Below, in pieces: positions 52,828-60,962 of a stretch of DNA of 64,000 bases. The DNA is taken from NCBI RefSeq assembly GCF_002799245.1, contig NZ_NEQV01000001.1:62001-126000 (forward strand). The letters run 5' to 3'. The translations under genes were made by a program, and so were the position numbers. Source of the DNA: Stenotrophomonas maltophilia (GTDB taxonomy: Bacteria > Pseudomonadota > Gammaproteobacteria > Xanthomonadales > Xanthomonadaceae). Within the stretch, counting starts at the first letter, position 1. Every line of letters begins with the position of its first letter. The notes under the pieces are model-generated. The model was not told the origin of the DNA, ran no database searches, and saw only the letters and a list, made by a program, of their open reading frames with translations.

Positions 52828-52891
52828 CAGGCCGCCACATCCTGCTAGACTTGGGCCAACGCCCGGCTTGCCGGGTGCCCTTTTTCCAGAG

Positions 52892-53773
52892 ATGTCAGAA
52901 GACGACAGTAGTAGCTCCGCACAGGAGCCCAGTGAAAAGAAGCGCGGCTGGCTTGAACGCCTGACTTCCGCCTTCTCCGGCGAACCCCATACCCGCGACG
53001 AGCTGGTCGCTGTCCTGCACACCGCGCAGGAAGAGGGCCTGATCGCCGCCGATACCCTGAAGATGATGGAAGGCGCCATTTCGGTGGCCGAGCTGACCGT
53101 GGGCGACGTGATGATCTCGCGCTCGCAGATGGTCTCGCTGCCGGTCGAAGCGCCCTTCCTGGAACTGATGAAGCAGGTGGTCGAATCCGGCCATTCGCGC
53201 TTCCCGGTGCACGGCGAGAACAAGGACGACATCCTTGGCATTCTGCTGGCCAAGGACCTGCTGCGCGGCGTGGTCGCCGACAACGGCCCGGCCAACGTGC
53301 GCGAACTGCTGCGCCCGGCGGTGCTGATCCCCGAGGCGAAGAAGCTCAACGTGCTGCTGAAGGAGTTCCGCCTGTCACGCAACCACATGGCCATCGTGGT
53401 CGATGAGTACGGCGGTGTCGCCGGCCTGGTCACCATCGAGGACGTGCTGGAACAGATCGTCGGCGAGATCGATGACGAGCATGACGAAGCCGAGGATCCG
53501 TCGGCGCAGATCGCCATCCAGTCCGACGGCCAGTACGTGGTCGACGCGCTGACCCCGATCGGCGACTTCAACGAGCGTTTCGGCGCGACATTCTCCGACG
53601 AGGACTACGACACCATCGGTGGCCTGGTCACCGAGGCCGTGGGCCATCTGCCGGAAGTCGGCGATGAGCTGGCGCTGGACCGCTTCATGTTCCGCGTGGC
53701 CCGCGCCGATGCGCGCCGGGTGCAGGCCTTCCACGTGACCGTGCTGCCGCCGGACGCGCAGGACGACGCTTGA
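52892..53773 (+). CDS. corC: Magnesium/cobalt efflux-type CBS protein CorC
   Basis: 293 residues, soluble HlyC/CorC family protein. Two CBS domains (about 65-185; MISRSQMVSLPVEAP and ILIPEAKKLNVLLKEF mark the strands) and a C-terminal CorC_HlyC domain (about 205-285). It supports magnesium homeostasis and is usually near ybeY and phoH. The ATG at 52892 (MSEDDSSSSAQEP) gives the usual acidic N-terminus. Its stop overlaps the TTG start of the next gene. Confidence 0.94.
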   Translation: MSEDDSSSSAQEPSEKKRGWLERLTSAFSGEPHTRDELVAVLHTAQEEGLIAADTLKMMEGAISVAELTVGDVMISRSQMVSLPVEAPFLELMKQVVESGHSRFPVHGENKDDILGILLAKDLLRGVVADNGPANVRELLRPAVLIPEAKKLNVLLKEFRLSRNHMAIVVDEYGGVAGLVTIEDVLEQIVGEIDDEHDEAEDPSAQIAIQSDGQYVVDALTPIGDFNERFGATFSDEDYDTIGGLVTEAVGHLPEVGDELALDRFMFRVARADARRVQAFHVTVLPPDAQDDA

Positions 53774-55032
53774 AGCGCGGCGGCCCCCTCCTGGCACTGC
53801 GCCTGACGGTGTGGCTGGCACTGTACGTGCTGGCCATGGCCCTGCCGCTGGCCGCCTTCGCGCAGCCGGCGGCGGCCATGCCCGCTGCCGCCAACGCCGA
53901 GACCGAGGCCCCGGCCCCGCGCATCGGTGTGGTGACCATGCAACCGGGCACCGTGTTCTTCGAGCGCTTCGGCCATGACGCCATCGTCGTGATCGATCCG
54001 GCCAGCGGCGAAGCGACCTCGTACAACTTCGGCTACTTCGATCCATCCGAGGACGACTTCATCAGCCGCTTCGTACGTGGCGACATGATGTATTACCTGG
54101 TGGCGCTGCCGCTCCAGCAGGACCTGTCGTACTACGACGAGACCGGCCGTGGCGCCAGCGTGCAGTGGCTGGACCTGCGCCCCGACCAGGCGCGTGCACT
54201 GGCCGCCGACCTGGCCGAGCGGGCCAAGCCCGAAAACGCGCGCTACCACTACGACTACTACACCGCCAACTGCGCCACGATGGTGCGCGACACGGTGGAC
54301 AAGGCGCTGGGTGGCGGCCTGCAGTCGCAGCTGTCGGGGCGCTCGCGTGGCAATACCTACCGCAGCGAGTCGGTACGCCTGGCCTCGCCCGCACCCTGGA
54401 TGTGGCTGGGCTTCGATGTCGGCCTCGGTCCGTTCGCCGACCAGCCGCTGTCCCGCTGGCAGGAAGCCTTCGTACCGATGCGCCTGGCCGACGCGCTGCG
54501 CCAGGCGCGCAACAGCGACGGCCGGCCACTGGTGCAGTCCGAACAGGAACTGCTGCCGCACCGCATCGACCCGGAGCCGAAGGAATTCGCGCGCCGCTGG
54601 TGGCCGTGGCTGCTGCTGGGGCTGATCGTTGCCGGCGGCATACTGGCGCTGCGCCACCGCCCGCGCCTGCTGGCCGGGCTGGCCCTGCCGTTCTGGCTGC
54701 TGTGCGCCATCGCCGGCAGCCTGCTGGTGTTCCTGTGGGGCTTCAGCACCCACTACGCCGCCTGGGCCAACCGCAACCTGCTGCTGCTTTCGCCGCTGGC
54801 CGTGCTGCTTCTGCCGGGTGCGATCTCGCTGCTGCGCCGGCGCGTGCCGGGCCGCATGTCCAGGGTCGTGCTGTGGCTGCTGGCGGTGCAGGCCGTGGCG
54901 GCGCTGGTGCTGCACTGGCTGAGCCTGCAGGCACAGTACAACGTGCAGTGGATCGTGCTGCTGCTGCCCGTGCACGCAGCACTGGCATGGGTACTGGGCC
55001 GCCGTCCTCACTTGTCGGAAACACGGCACTGA
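53770..55032 (+). CDS. DUF4105 domain-containing membrane protein
   Basis: 420 residues from a TTG start at 53770 that overlaps the corC stop (TTGA), so translation is coupled. It has a signal or anchor helix (about 12-32), a DUF4105 domain (about 50-270) with FFERFGHDAIVV and YYTANCATMVRD, whose H and C residues suggest a cysteine-peptidase-like (NlpC/P60-type) centre, and four C-terminal membrane helices (about 280-410). Function unknown; the permuted-papain relationship is an inference from the H/C motifs. Confidence 0.82.
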   Translation: MKRGGPLLALRLTVWLALYVLAMALPLAAFAQPAAAMPAAANAETEAPAPRIGVVTMQPGTVFFERFGHDAIVVIDPASGEATSYNFGYFDPSEDDFISRFVRGDMMYYLVALPLQQDLSYYDETGRGASVQWLDLRPDQARALAADLAERAKPENARYHYDYYTANCATMVRDTVDKALGGGLQSQLSGRSRGNTYRSESVRLASPAPWMWLGFDVGLGPFADQPLSRWQEAFVPMRLADALRQARNSDGRPLVQSEQELLPHRIDPEPKEFARRWWPWLLLGLIVAGGILALRHRPRLLAGLALPFWLLCAIAGSLLVFLWGFSTHYAAWANRNLLLLSPLAVLLLPGAISLLRRRVPGRMSRVVLWLLAVQAVAALVLHWLSLQAQYNVQWIVLLLPVHAALAWVLGRRPHLSETRH

Positions 55033-55038
55033 CGCACG

Positions 55039-56061
55039 ATGGCGGGCATGTCATTGCCCGCCTCCGCTTCCGCCCCTGCTTCGGCCAACCCCGCCTGCGT
55101 CATCAACTGCGTCCACTACGATGACGAGGGCAAGCGCCACGACATCAGCCTGGATGCCATCAGCGATGTCATTGCCAGTGGCAATGGCTTCGTCTGGGTC
55201 GGCCTGTACGATCCCAACGACGACGTACTGCTGAAACTGCAGGAGGAGTTCTGCCTGCACGACCTGGCCATCGAGGACGCGCGCAACGCGCACCAGCGGC
55301 CCAAGGTCGAGACCTACGGCAATTCGATGTTCGTGGTGGTGACCACCGCGCAGATGGTCGACGAGCGCATCCAATATGGCGAAACCCATGCCTTCCTCGG
55401 CCCGCGCTTCCTGGTGACGGTGCGCCACGGCGCCTCGCTGTCCTACGCGCCGGTGCGTGCACGGGTCGAGCGTGAGCCTCAACTGCTGAAGATGGGCCCG
55501 TCGTACTGCCTCTACGCGGTGGCCGACTTCGTGGTCGACAACTACCTGCCGATCGTGCACCGCTTCCGCGACACCCTGGACCTGCTGGAAAAGGACATCT
55601 TCGCCGAGAACTACAAGCGCAGCACCGTGGTGCGGCTGTACGAGCTCAAGCGCGAACTGAACAAGATGCGCATGGCGGTGGCACCGCTGCAGGACGTGCT
55701 GGCGCAGCTGCGCCGTTACCAGGGCGAGCTGATTCCGGACGAAGTGAAGCTGTACATCCGCGACGTGCACGACCACGCGGTACGCATCAGCGATGTGATC
55801 GACACCCTGCGCGAGATGCTGGGCACCGCCCTCAGTGTGAACCTGTCGCTGGTGACGCTGGCGCAGGGCGAGACGGTCAAGCGCCTCGGCGCATGGGCCG
55901 CGCTGCTGGCGGCACCGACGCTGATCACCAGCTGGTACGGCATGAACTTCAGCCACATGCCCGAGCTGAGCGAACCGTGGTCGTACCCGATGATGATCAT
56001 CGGCGTAGGCGGCGTGTGCGTGGGCCTGTACCGGCTGTTCAAGCGCGCGAAATGGTTGTAG
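55039..56061 (+). CDS. corA: Magnesium/cobalt transporter CorA
   Basis: 340 residues. Large N-terminal cytoplasmic funnel, two C-terminal helices, and the pore signature YGMNF near residue 304 followed by the periplasmic loop. Length and the GMN motif fit the CorA family. It lies six bases after the DUF4105 gene. The TAG stop is part of the GTAG head of the repeat array that follows. Confidence 0.94.
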   Translation: MAGMSLPASASAPASANPACVINCVHYDDEGKRHDISLDAISDVIASGNGFVWVGLYDPNDDVLLKLQEEFCLHDLAIEDARNAHQRPKVETYGNSMFVVVTTAQMVDERIQYGETHAFLGPRFLVTVRHGASLSYAPVRARVEREPQLLKMGPSYCLYAVADFVVDNYLPIVHRFRDTLDLLEKDIFAENYKRSTVVRLYELKRELNKMRMAVAPLQDVLAQLRRYQGELIPDEVKLYIRDVHDHAVRISDVIDTLREMLGTALSVNLSLVTLAQGETVKRLGAWAALLAAPTLITSWYGMNFSHMPELSEPWSYPMMIIGVGGVCVGLYRLFKRAKWL

Positions 56062-56222
56062 GGCGTATCGACCAACGGTCGATACCCACCGCATTGAACG
56101 GGCGTATCGACCAACGGTCGATACCCACCGCATTGAAGGGGCGTATCGACCAACGGTCGATACCGACCTCGAGCAACGTTCGATACCCACCCGACCGGTA
56201 GGCCACGACCGTTGGTCGTGGC
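56058..56222. repeat. 39-bp GTATCGACC palindrome array
   Basis: Three copies start at 56065, 56104 and 56143 (period 39) with arms GTATCGACC / GGTCGATAC around AAC, then a diverged copy (GAGCAACGTTCGATAC) and an opposite-facing unit GTAGGCCACGACC / GGTCGTGGC. The arm sequence differs from the GTGCCGACC class at matched positions. It lies between corA and the convergent aldehyde dehydrogenase gene. Confidence 0.88.
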
Positions 56223-56237
56223 GCATTGGATCATCCA

Positions 56238-57602
56238 TCAAGCCACGTAAACGGTCTTGATGTTCATGAACTCATGGATGCCGTGGTCAGCCAGTTCCCG
56301 ACCGAAGCCGGACTGCTTGCTGCCACCGAACGGAAGCCGCGCATCGCTCTTGACGATGGCGTTGACGAACGCGGCGCCGCATTCCATGCGCTGCGCGAAG
56401 GCTTCGCCACGTACCGGGTCACGCGTCCACACGCTGCCACCCAGGCCGAAGCGGGTGTCGTTGGCCACGCGCAGTGCCTCGGCCTCGTCGCTGACCCGGA
56501 TCACTGCGGCTACAGGGCCGAACAATTCCTCGTCATACGCCGGCATGCCCGGGCCAACCTGATCGAGCACGGTGGCCGGATAACCGGCATGGGTGCCGGC
56601 AATGGGCTCGCCGCCGACCAGGACACGCGCGCCCCTGGCCACGCTGGCCTGCACCTGCTTGTGCAGTTCGTCGCGCAGGTCGGCACGGGCCATCGGCGCC
56701 AGCGTGGTACCGCGCTCGTTGGGATCGCCGTACTGGCGCTGGCCCGCCGCTTCAACGAAGCGTCGGGTGAACTCATCGGCCACCGCATCGACCACGATGA
56801 AGCGCTTGGCTGCAATGCAGGTCTGCCCACTGTTGTCGAAGCGCGACTTCACCGCTGCGGCCACGGTCTTGTCGAGGTCGGCATCGTCTAGAACCACGAA
56901 GGCATCACTGCCCCCCAGCTCCATCACCGACTTCTTCAGCTGGCTGCCGGCATTGGAAGCGATCGAGCGCCCTGCCCGCTCACTGCCGGTCAGGGTCACC
57001 GCCTTCACCCGTGCGTCGCGCAGCACCTCGGCGGCCTGGTCGTTATCGATGTGCAGCACATCGAACACGCCGTCCGGCAGCCCTCCGTCACGGCACACCG
57101 ACAGGATCAGGTCGGCGCACTGCGGCACATTGCTGGCGTGCTTGAGCAGGGCCACGTTGCCGGCCATGAACGCCGGCGCGAGGAAGCGGAACACCTGCCA
57201 GATCGGGAAATTCCACGGCATCACCGCGAACACGCAGCCGATCGGCTCGTAGCGCACATAGCTGCGCTGGGCTTCGGTGTCGATCAGCTGCGGCTTGAGA
57301 TAGTCGGCCGCGTGGTCGGCGTAGTACTCGCAGGCGGCAGCGCACTTGTCGACCTCGGCCAGCGCTTCGGCCTTGAGCTTGCCCATTTCGTGGGTCATCG
57401 CCTGCTGCAGATCGTCGCGGCGCGCGCGCAGCTGGGCCGCGATCTGGCGCAGGATGGCACCGCGTTCCTGCAGCGAGCGCTCGGCCCAGCCGGGGAACGC
57501 ATCGGCGGCGGCCTGCAGGCGCTGCTCGATGCCGGCAGCGTCCATCAGTTCATGGCGGTAGGTCACCCGGCCGGTGGCCGGGTCGATGATCTCGACGGTC
57601 AT
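56238..57602 (-). CDS. Aldehyde dehydrogenase, succinate-semialdehyde type
   Basis: 454 residues, NAD(P)-dependent ALDH resembling E. coli Sad/YneI. Key residues: MPWNFPIWQ substrate/cofactor loop (128-136), general base E228 (MELGGSDAFV) and nucleophile C262 (NSGQTCIAAKR). It is the last gene of the putrescine operon, so succinate semialdehyde or gamma-(glutamylamino)butyraldehyde is the likely substrate. The ATG at 57602 is directly preceded by a GGGGG/CCCCC hairpin that encloses its GGAG ribosome site. Confidence 0.9.
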   Translation of the reverse strand: MTVEIIDPATGRVTYRHELMDAAGIEQRLQAAADAFPGWAERSLQERGAILRQIAAQLRARRDDLQQAMTHEMGKLKAEALAEVDKCAAACEYYADHAADYLKPQLIDTEAQRSYVRYEPIGCVFAVMPWNFPIWQVFRFLAPAFMAGNVALLKHASNVPQCADLILSVCRDGGLPDGVFDVLHIDNDQAAEVLRDARVKAVTLTGSERAGRSIASNAGSQLKKSVMELGGSDAFVVLDDADLDKTVAAAVKSRFDNSGQTCIAAKRFIVVDAVADEFTRRFVEAAGQRQYGDPNERGTTLAPMARADLRDELHKQVQASVARGARVLVGGEPIAGTHAGYPATVLDQVGPGMPAYDEELFGPVAAVIRVSDEAEALRVANDTRFGLGGSVWTRDPVRGEAFAQRMECGAAFVNAIVKSDARLPFGGSKQSGFGRELADHGIHEFMNIKTVYVA

Positions 57603-57628
57603 GGGGGATCTCCATCTGGAAGACCCCC
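57603..57628 (-). promoter_or_regulatory. Hairpin enclosing the aldehyde dehydrogenase ribosome site
   Basis: On the minus strand GGGGG (57628-57624) pairs with CCCCC (57607-57603) right before the ATG, with inner pairs TTCC/GGAG; the GGAG is the Shine-Dalgarno. It may lower or gate translation. A further perfect 7-bp hairpin (GAGCCGG/CCGGCTC) stands at 57648-57667. Confidence 0.4.
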
Positions 57629-57685
57629 ATTGTGCGCCGCTGGCCGTGAGCCGGATGTTGCCGGCTCCGTCGACAAACCGTGTGC

Positions 57686-58528
57686 TCAGCCGTTGTCCTG
57701 CCGCGCCAGCTGCAGGTCGCGCTGGCGCCGCTTCTCGGCGCGGGCATTGATGTACCAGCCGATCACCGCAGCGATCGACACCGCCGACACCAGCAACGTG
57801 GCCAGCGCGTTGATCTTCGGGCTGATGCCCATGCGCACCGAGGCGAACACCTTCATCGGCAGCGTGGTCGAGCCCGGCGTGGCGACGAAGCTGGCCACCA
57901 CCACGTCATCCAGCGACAGGGTGAAGGCCAGCAGCCAGCCGGCCACCAGCGCCGGTGCGATGATCGGCAGGGTGATGCGGCCGAACACGGTCAGCCGGCT
58001 GGCACCCAGGTCCATCGCGGCTTCCTCCAGCGACAGATCCATTTCCTGCAGGCGCGAGGACACCACCACGGTGACGAAGCACAGGGTGAAGGTGACATGG
58101 GCGATCCAGATCGTGGTCAGGCCACGCGCCGGGAATCCGGGAATCGCCCCCATCGAGGCCAGCAGCGCCATCAGCGAGAAGCCCAGGATCACATCCGGCA
58201 TCACCAGCGGCGCGGTGACCAGCGCACCGAACATCGGCTTGCCACGGAAACGCTTGAAGCGGGTCATCACCATTGCCGCAAGCGTGCCCAGCACGGTGGC
58301 GGTACAGGCGGTCCAGAACGCCACGACCAGGCTGGTCCACATCGCATCCATCAGTGCACGGTCGGCGAACAGGTCGCTGTAGGCCCGGGTGGAGAACCCG
58401 GCCCAGACCATCGCCAGCCGCGAGCTGTTGAACGAATAGAACATCAACAGCAGGATCGGCAGGTACAGGAAGGCGAAGCCGAGCAGCAGCACGCCCAGCC
58501 CCAGGCCCTTGGCGGTGCGCGGGCTCAT
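57686..58528 (-). CDS. potI: Putrescine ABC transporter permease PotI
   Basis: 280 residues, six predicted helices and the BPD EAA loop (LEEAAMDLGASRLTVFGRI, about residue 170). It overlaps potH by four bases. With PotH it forms the channel of the PotFGHI putrescine importer. The ATG at 58528 starts MSPRTAKGLGLGVLL; the frame stays open upstream inside potH but is not coding there. Confidence 0.93.
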   Translation of the reverse strand: MSPRTAKGLGLGVLLLGFAFLYLPILLLMFYSFNSSRLAMVWAGFSTRAYSDLFADRALMDAMWTSLVVAFWTACTATVLGTLAAMVMTRFKRFRGKPMFGALVTAPLVMPDVILGFSLMALLASMGAIPGFPARGLTTIWIAHVTFTLCFVTVVVSSRLQEMDLSLEEAAMDLGASRLTVFGRITLPIIAPALVAGWLLAFTLSLDDVVVASFVATPGSTTLPMKVFASVRMGISPKINALATLLVSAVSIAAVIGWYINARAEKRRQRDLQLARQDNG

Positions 58529-59457
58529 GCCTGCTTCCCTTCCAGCAGGCGCTGCTGGGAACGGTTGAACAGCAGGATCGGCACCAGCAGCAACAGGATC
58601 ATCGCCACCGCCATCGCCGAGGCGCCCGGCCAGTTGCGGTTGTTGAAGAACTCGTTCCACAGCTGGCGGCCAACCATCAGCGTCTCCGAGCCACCCAGCA
58701 TTTCCGGGATCACGAACTCGCCCACCGCCGGGATCATCACCAGCATGCAGCCGGCGATGATGCCGGCCCTGGACAGCGGCAGGGTGATGCGCAGGAACGC
58801 CTGCCACGGCTTGGCACCGAGGTCGTAGGCCGCTTCCAGCAGGCGGTGGTCATGCTTGACCAGGTTGGCGTACAACGGCAGCACCATGAACGGCAGGTAG
58901 CAGTAGACGATGCCGATGTAGGCAGCCGTCGGGGTGTCGATCAGCTGCAGCCTGGGCAGGCCCATGCTGGTCATCAGCGCCTGCAGGCCGGTGAACTGCA
59001 GGAACTGGTCGAGCAGGCCGTTGCGGTCCAGGATCGCCTTCCACGCGTACACGCGGATCAGGAACGAGGTCCACGACGGCAGCACCACCAGCATCATCGC
59101 CACGTTGCGGGCGGCCGGCGACAAGCGCGCGATGGCATAGGCCATCGGGTAGCCGATCAGCAGGGTCAGGAAGGTGGAGATGGCCGCGATCCGGATCGAG
59201 CTCAGGAACGCCTGTGCATAGATCGAATCACGGAACAGCGCCAGGTAGTTTTCCAGGTTCAGCTTCAGCGAGAAACCGCCGTCGGCGTACTGCAGCAGCC
59301 AGGTGTACGGCGGCGAGCCGACCCGGCTGAGCGAGAAGCTGATCATCAGCACGATCAGGAACGGCACTGCGAAGAACAGCAGCAGCCACAGGTACGGAAT
59401 GCCGATCACCGTGGCACGCAGCCCCGGCAGCCAGCGCTTCAGGCCGGCGACGCTCAT
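58525..59457 (-). CDS. potH: Putrescine ABC transporter permease PotH
   Basis: 310 residues, six predicted helices and the EAA loop LLEAAYDLGAKPWQAFLRI. It overlaps potG and potI by four bases each. The order potG-potH-potI is that of the E. coli putrescine importer, which separates it from the spermidine-preferring PotABCD system (potA-potB-potC-potD order). Confidence 0.93.
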   Translation of the reverse strand: MSVAGLKRWLPGLRATVIGIPYLWLLLFFAVPFLIVLMISFSLSRVGSPPYTWLLQYADGGFSLKLNLENYLALFRDSIYAQAFLSSIRIAAISTFLTLLIGYPMAYAIARLSPAARNVAMMLVVLPSWTSFLIRVYAWKAILDRNGLLDQFLQFTGLQALMTSMGLPRLQLIDTPTAAYIGIVYCYLPFMVLPLYANLVKHDHRLLEAAYDLGAKPWQAFLRITLPLSRAGIIAGCMLVMIPAVGEFVIPEMLGGSETLMVGRQLWNEFFNNRNWPGASAMAVAMILLLLVPILLFNRSQQRLLEGKQA

Positions 59458-60590
59458 GAGGTCAGCACCACGCCGTCGTTATCGCGCCAGTGCACCCACA
59501 CGCTGTCACCCCAGGTCAGGCCATCGCTGGCCCAGCGCTGCGAGTTGGCGAAATTGGCCAGCACCTTGGCACCGCTGGGCAGGCGCACGTGGTAGACCGA
59601 GTGGCTGCCGAAATAGGCGATGTCCTCGATCACGCCCTGCGCCTTGTTGGTGTGCCCTTCCGGCTCGTCCTTGCCGATCATCACCTTCTCCGGGCGCAGC
59701 GCGAACGCGACCGGCTGCCCTTCATACCCGGTGATGCCATGGGCGATGTAGATCGGTGCCGGGAACAGCGGCGAACGCACGGTCACGTACTCGGGCAGGT
59801 CCTCGTCGATCACGCCGTCGAACAGGTTGACCGAACCGATGAACTCGGCAACGAAGCGGTTGGCCGGCTGCTCGTAGACCTCGTCCGGCTTGCCCACCTG
59901 CTGGATCCAGCCGGCATCCATCACCGCGATGCGGGTGGCCATGGTCATCGCTTCTTCCTGGTCGTGGGTGACCATCACGCAGGTCACGCCCGACGACTCG
60001 ATGATGCTGACCAGTTCCAGCTGCATCTGCGAGCGCAGCTTCTTGTCCAGTGCGCCCATCGGCTCATCCAGCAGCAGCAGCTTCGGCCCCTTGGCCAGCG
60101 ACCGTGCCAGCGCCACGCGCTGCTGCTGGCCACCGGACAGCTGGTGCGGCTTGCGCTTGCCCAGATGGCCCATCTGCACCAGGTCCAGCATCTCGCCGAC
60201 GCGCTTGCTGATCGCGTCCTTGCCGAGGCCATCCTGCTTCAGCCCGAAGGCGATGTTCTGCTCGACCGTCATGTGCGGGAACAGGGCATACGACTGGAAC
60301 ATCATGTTGACCGGCCGCTGGTACGGCGGCAGCGCGTCCAGGCGCTGGCCATCGAGGGTAATGCTGCCCTTGGTGGGCGTCTCGAAGCCACCCAGGCAGC
60401 GCAGCAGGGTCGACTTGCCACTGCCGGAGCCACCGAGCAGGGCAAAGATCTCGCCCTTGCGCACGTCCAGATTGACGTCGTCGACGGCGACGAAACCGTC
60501 GAATTCCTTGCGCAGGTCACGAATGGAGAGATAGCCGGGCGCGCCCGTCGTGTCGACGACGGCGGCTACCGGCTGGGCTTCAACGGGCAT
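59454..60590 (-). CDS. potG: Putrescine transport ATP-binding protein PotG
   Basis: 378 residues. Walker A LLGGSGSGKST (51-61), signature LSGGQQQRVALARS, Walker B LLLLDEPMGALD and a C-terminal TOBE domain. It energises PotHI. The start is 370 bp from the potF stop, and the gap is filled by a repeat array instead of the short spacer usual between potF and potG. Confidence 0.94.
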   Translation of the reverse strand: MPVEAQPVAAVVDTTGAPGYLSIRDLRKEFDGFVAVDDVNLDVRKGEIFALLGGSGSGKSTLLRCLGGFETPTKGSITLDGQRLDALPPYQRPVNMMFQSYALFPHMTVEQNIAFGLKQDGLGKDAISKRVGEMLDLVQMGHLGKRKPHQLSGGQQQRVALARSLAKGPKLLLLDEPMGALDKKLRSQMQLELVSIIESSGVTCVMVTHDQEEAMTMATRIAVMDAGWIQQVGKPDEVYEQPANRFVAEFIGSVNLFDGVIDEDLPEYVTVRSPLFPAPIYIAHGITGYEGQPVAFALRPEKVMIGKDEPEGHTNKAQGVIEDIAYFGSHSVYHVRLPSGAKVLANFANSQRWASDGLTWGDSVWVHWRDNDGVVLTS

Positions 60591-60652
60591 GGGGGCTCCG
60601 GGAGCGGGCGGTGGACAGCGGCCGCCATTCTACCGGCCGGGGGCGGCAAATG

Positions 60653-60960
60653 CGTGCCGACCAACGGTCGGCACCCACCAGGCAGGAGGGATCGGCACCT
60701 ACCGGGCAGGAGGGATCGGCACCCACCGGGCCGGGGGGATCGGCACCTACCGGGCAGGAGGGATCGGCATCCATTGGGCCAGGGGATCTGCACCCACCGG
60801 GCCGGGGGGATCTACAGCTCTGGTGGGGGCCGACCGTTGGTCGGCCCTACCGGGAAGGCGTGCCGACCAACGGTCGGCACCTACCGGGCCGGGTCGGCAC
60901 CTACCGGGCCGGGTCGGCACCTACCGGGCCGAGCCGGCACCCGCCTGCCAGCAGGCCGGC
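60653..60960. repeat. Intra-operon array of 24-bp and 20-bp repeats
   Basis: One intact palindrome (GTGCCGACC / GGTCGGCAC) near 60654-60674, then five or six units with a 24-bp period starting GATCGGCAC (60690, 60714, 60738, 60762, 60785, 60809), an opposite-facing palindrome (GGCCGACC / GGTCGGCC) near 60829-60846, another intact palindrome near 60859-60879, and a run of 20-bp GTCGGCACC units to the potF stop. It fills the whole 372-bp potF-potG gap. Confidence 0.88.
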
Positions 60961-60962
60961 CC

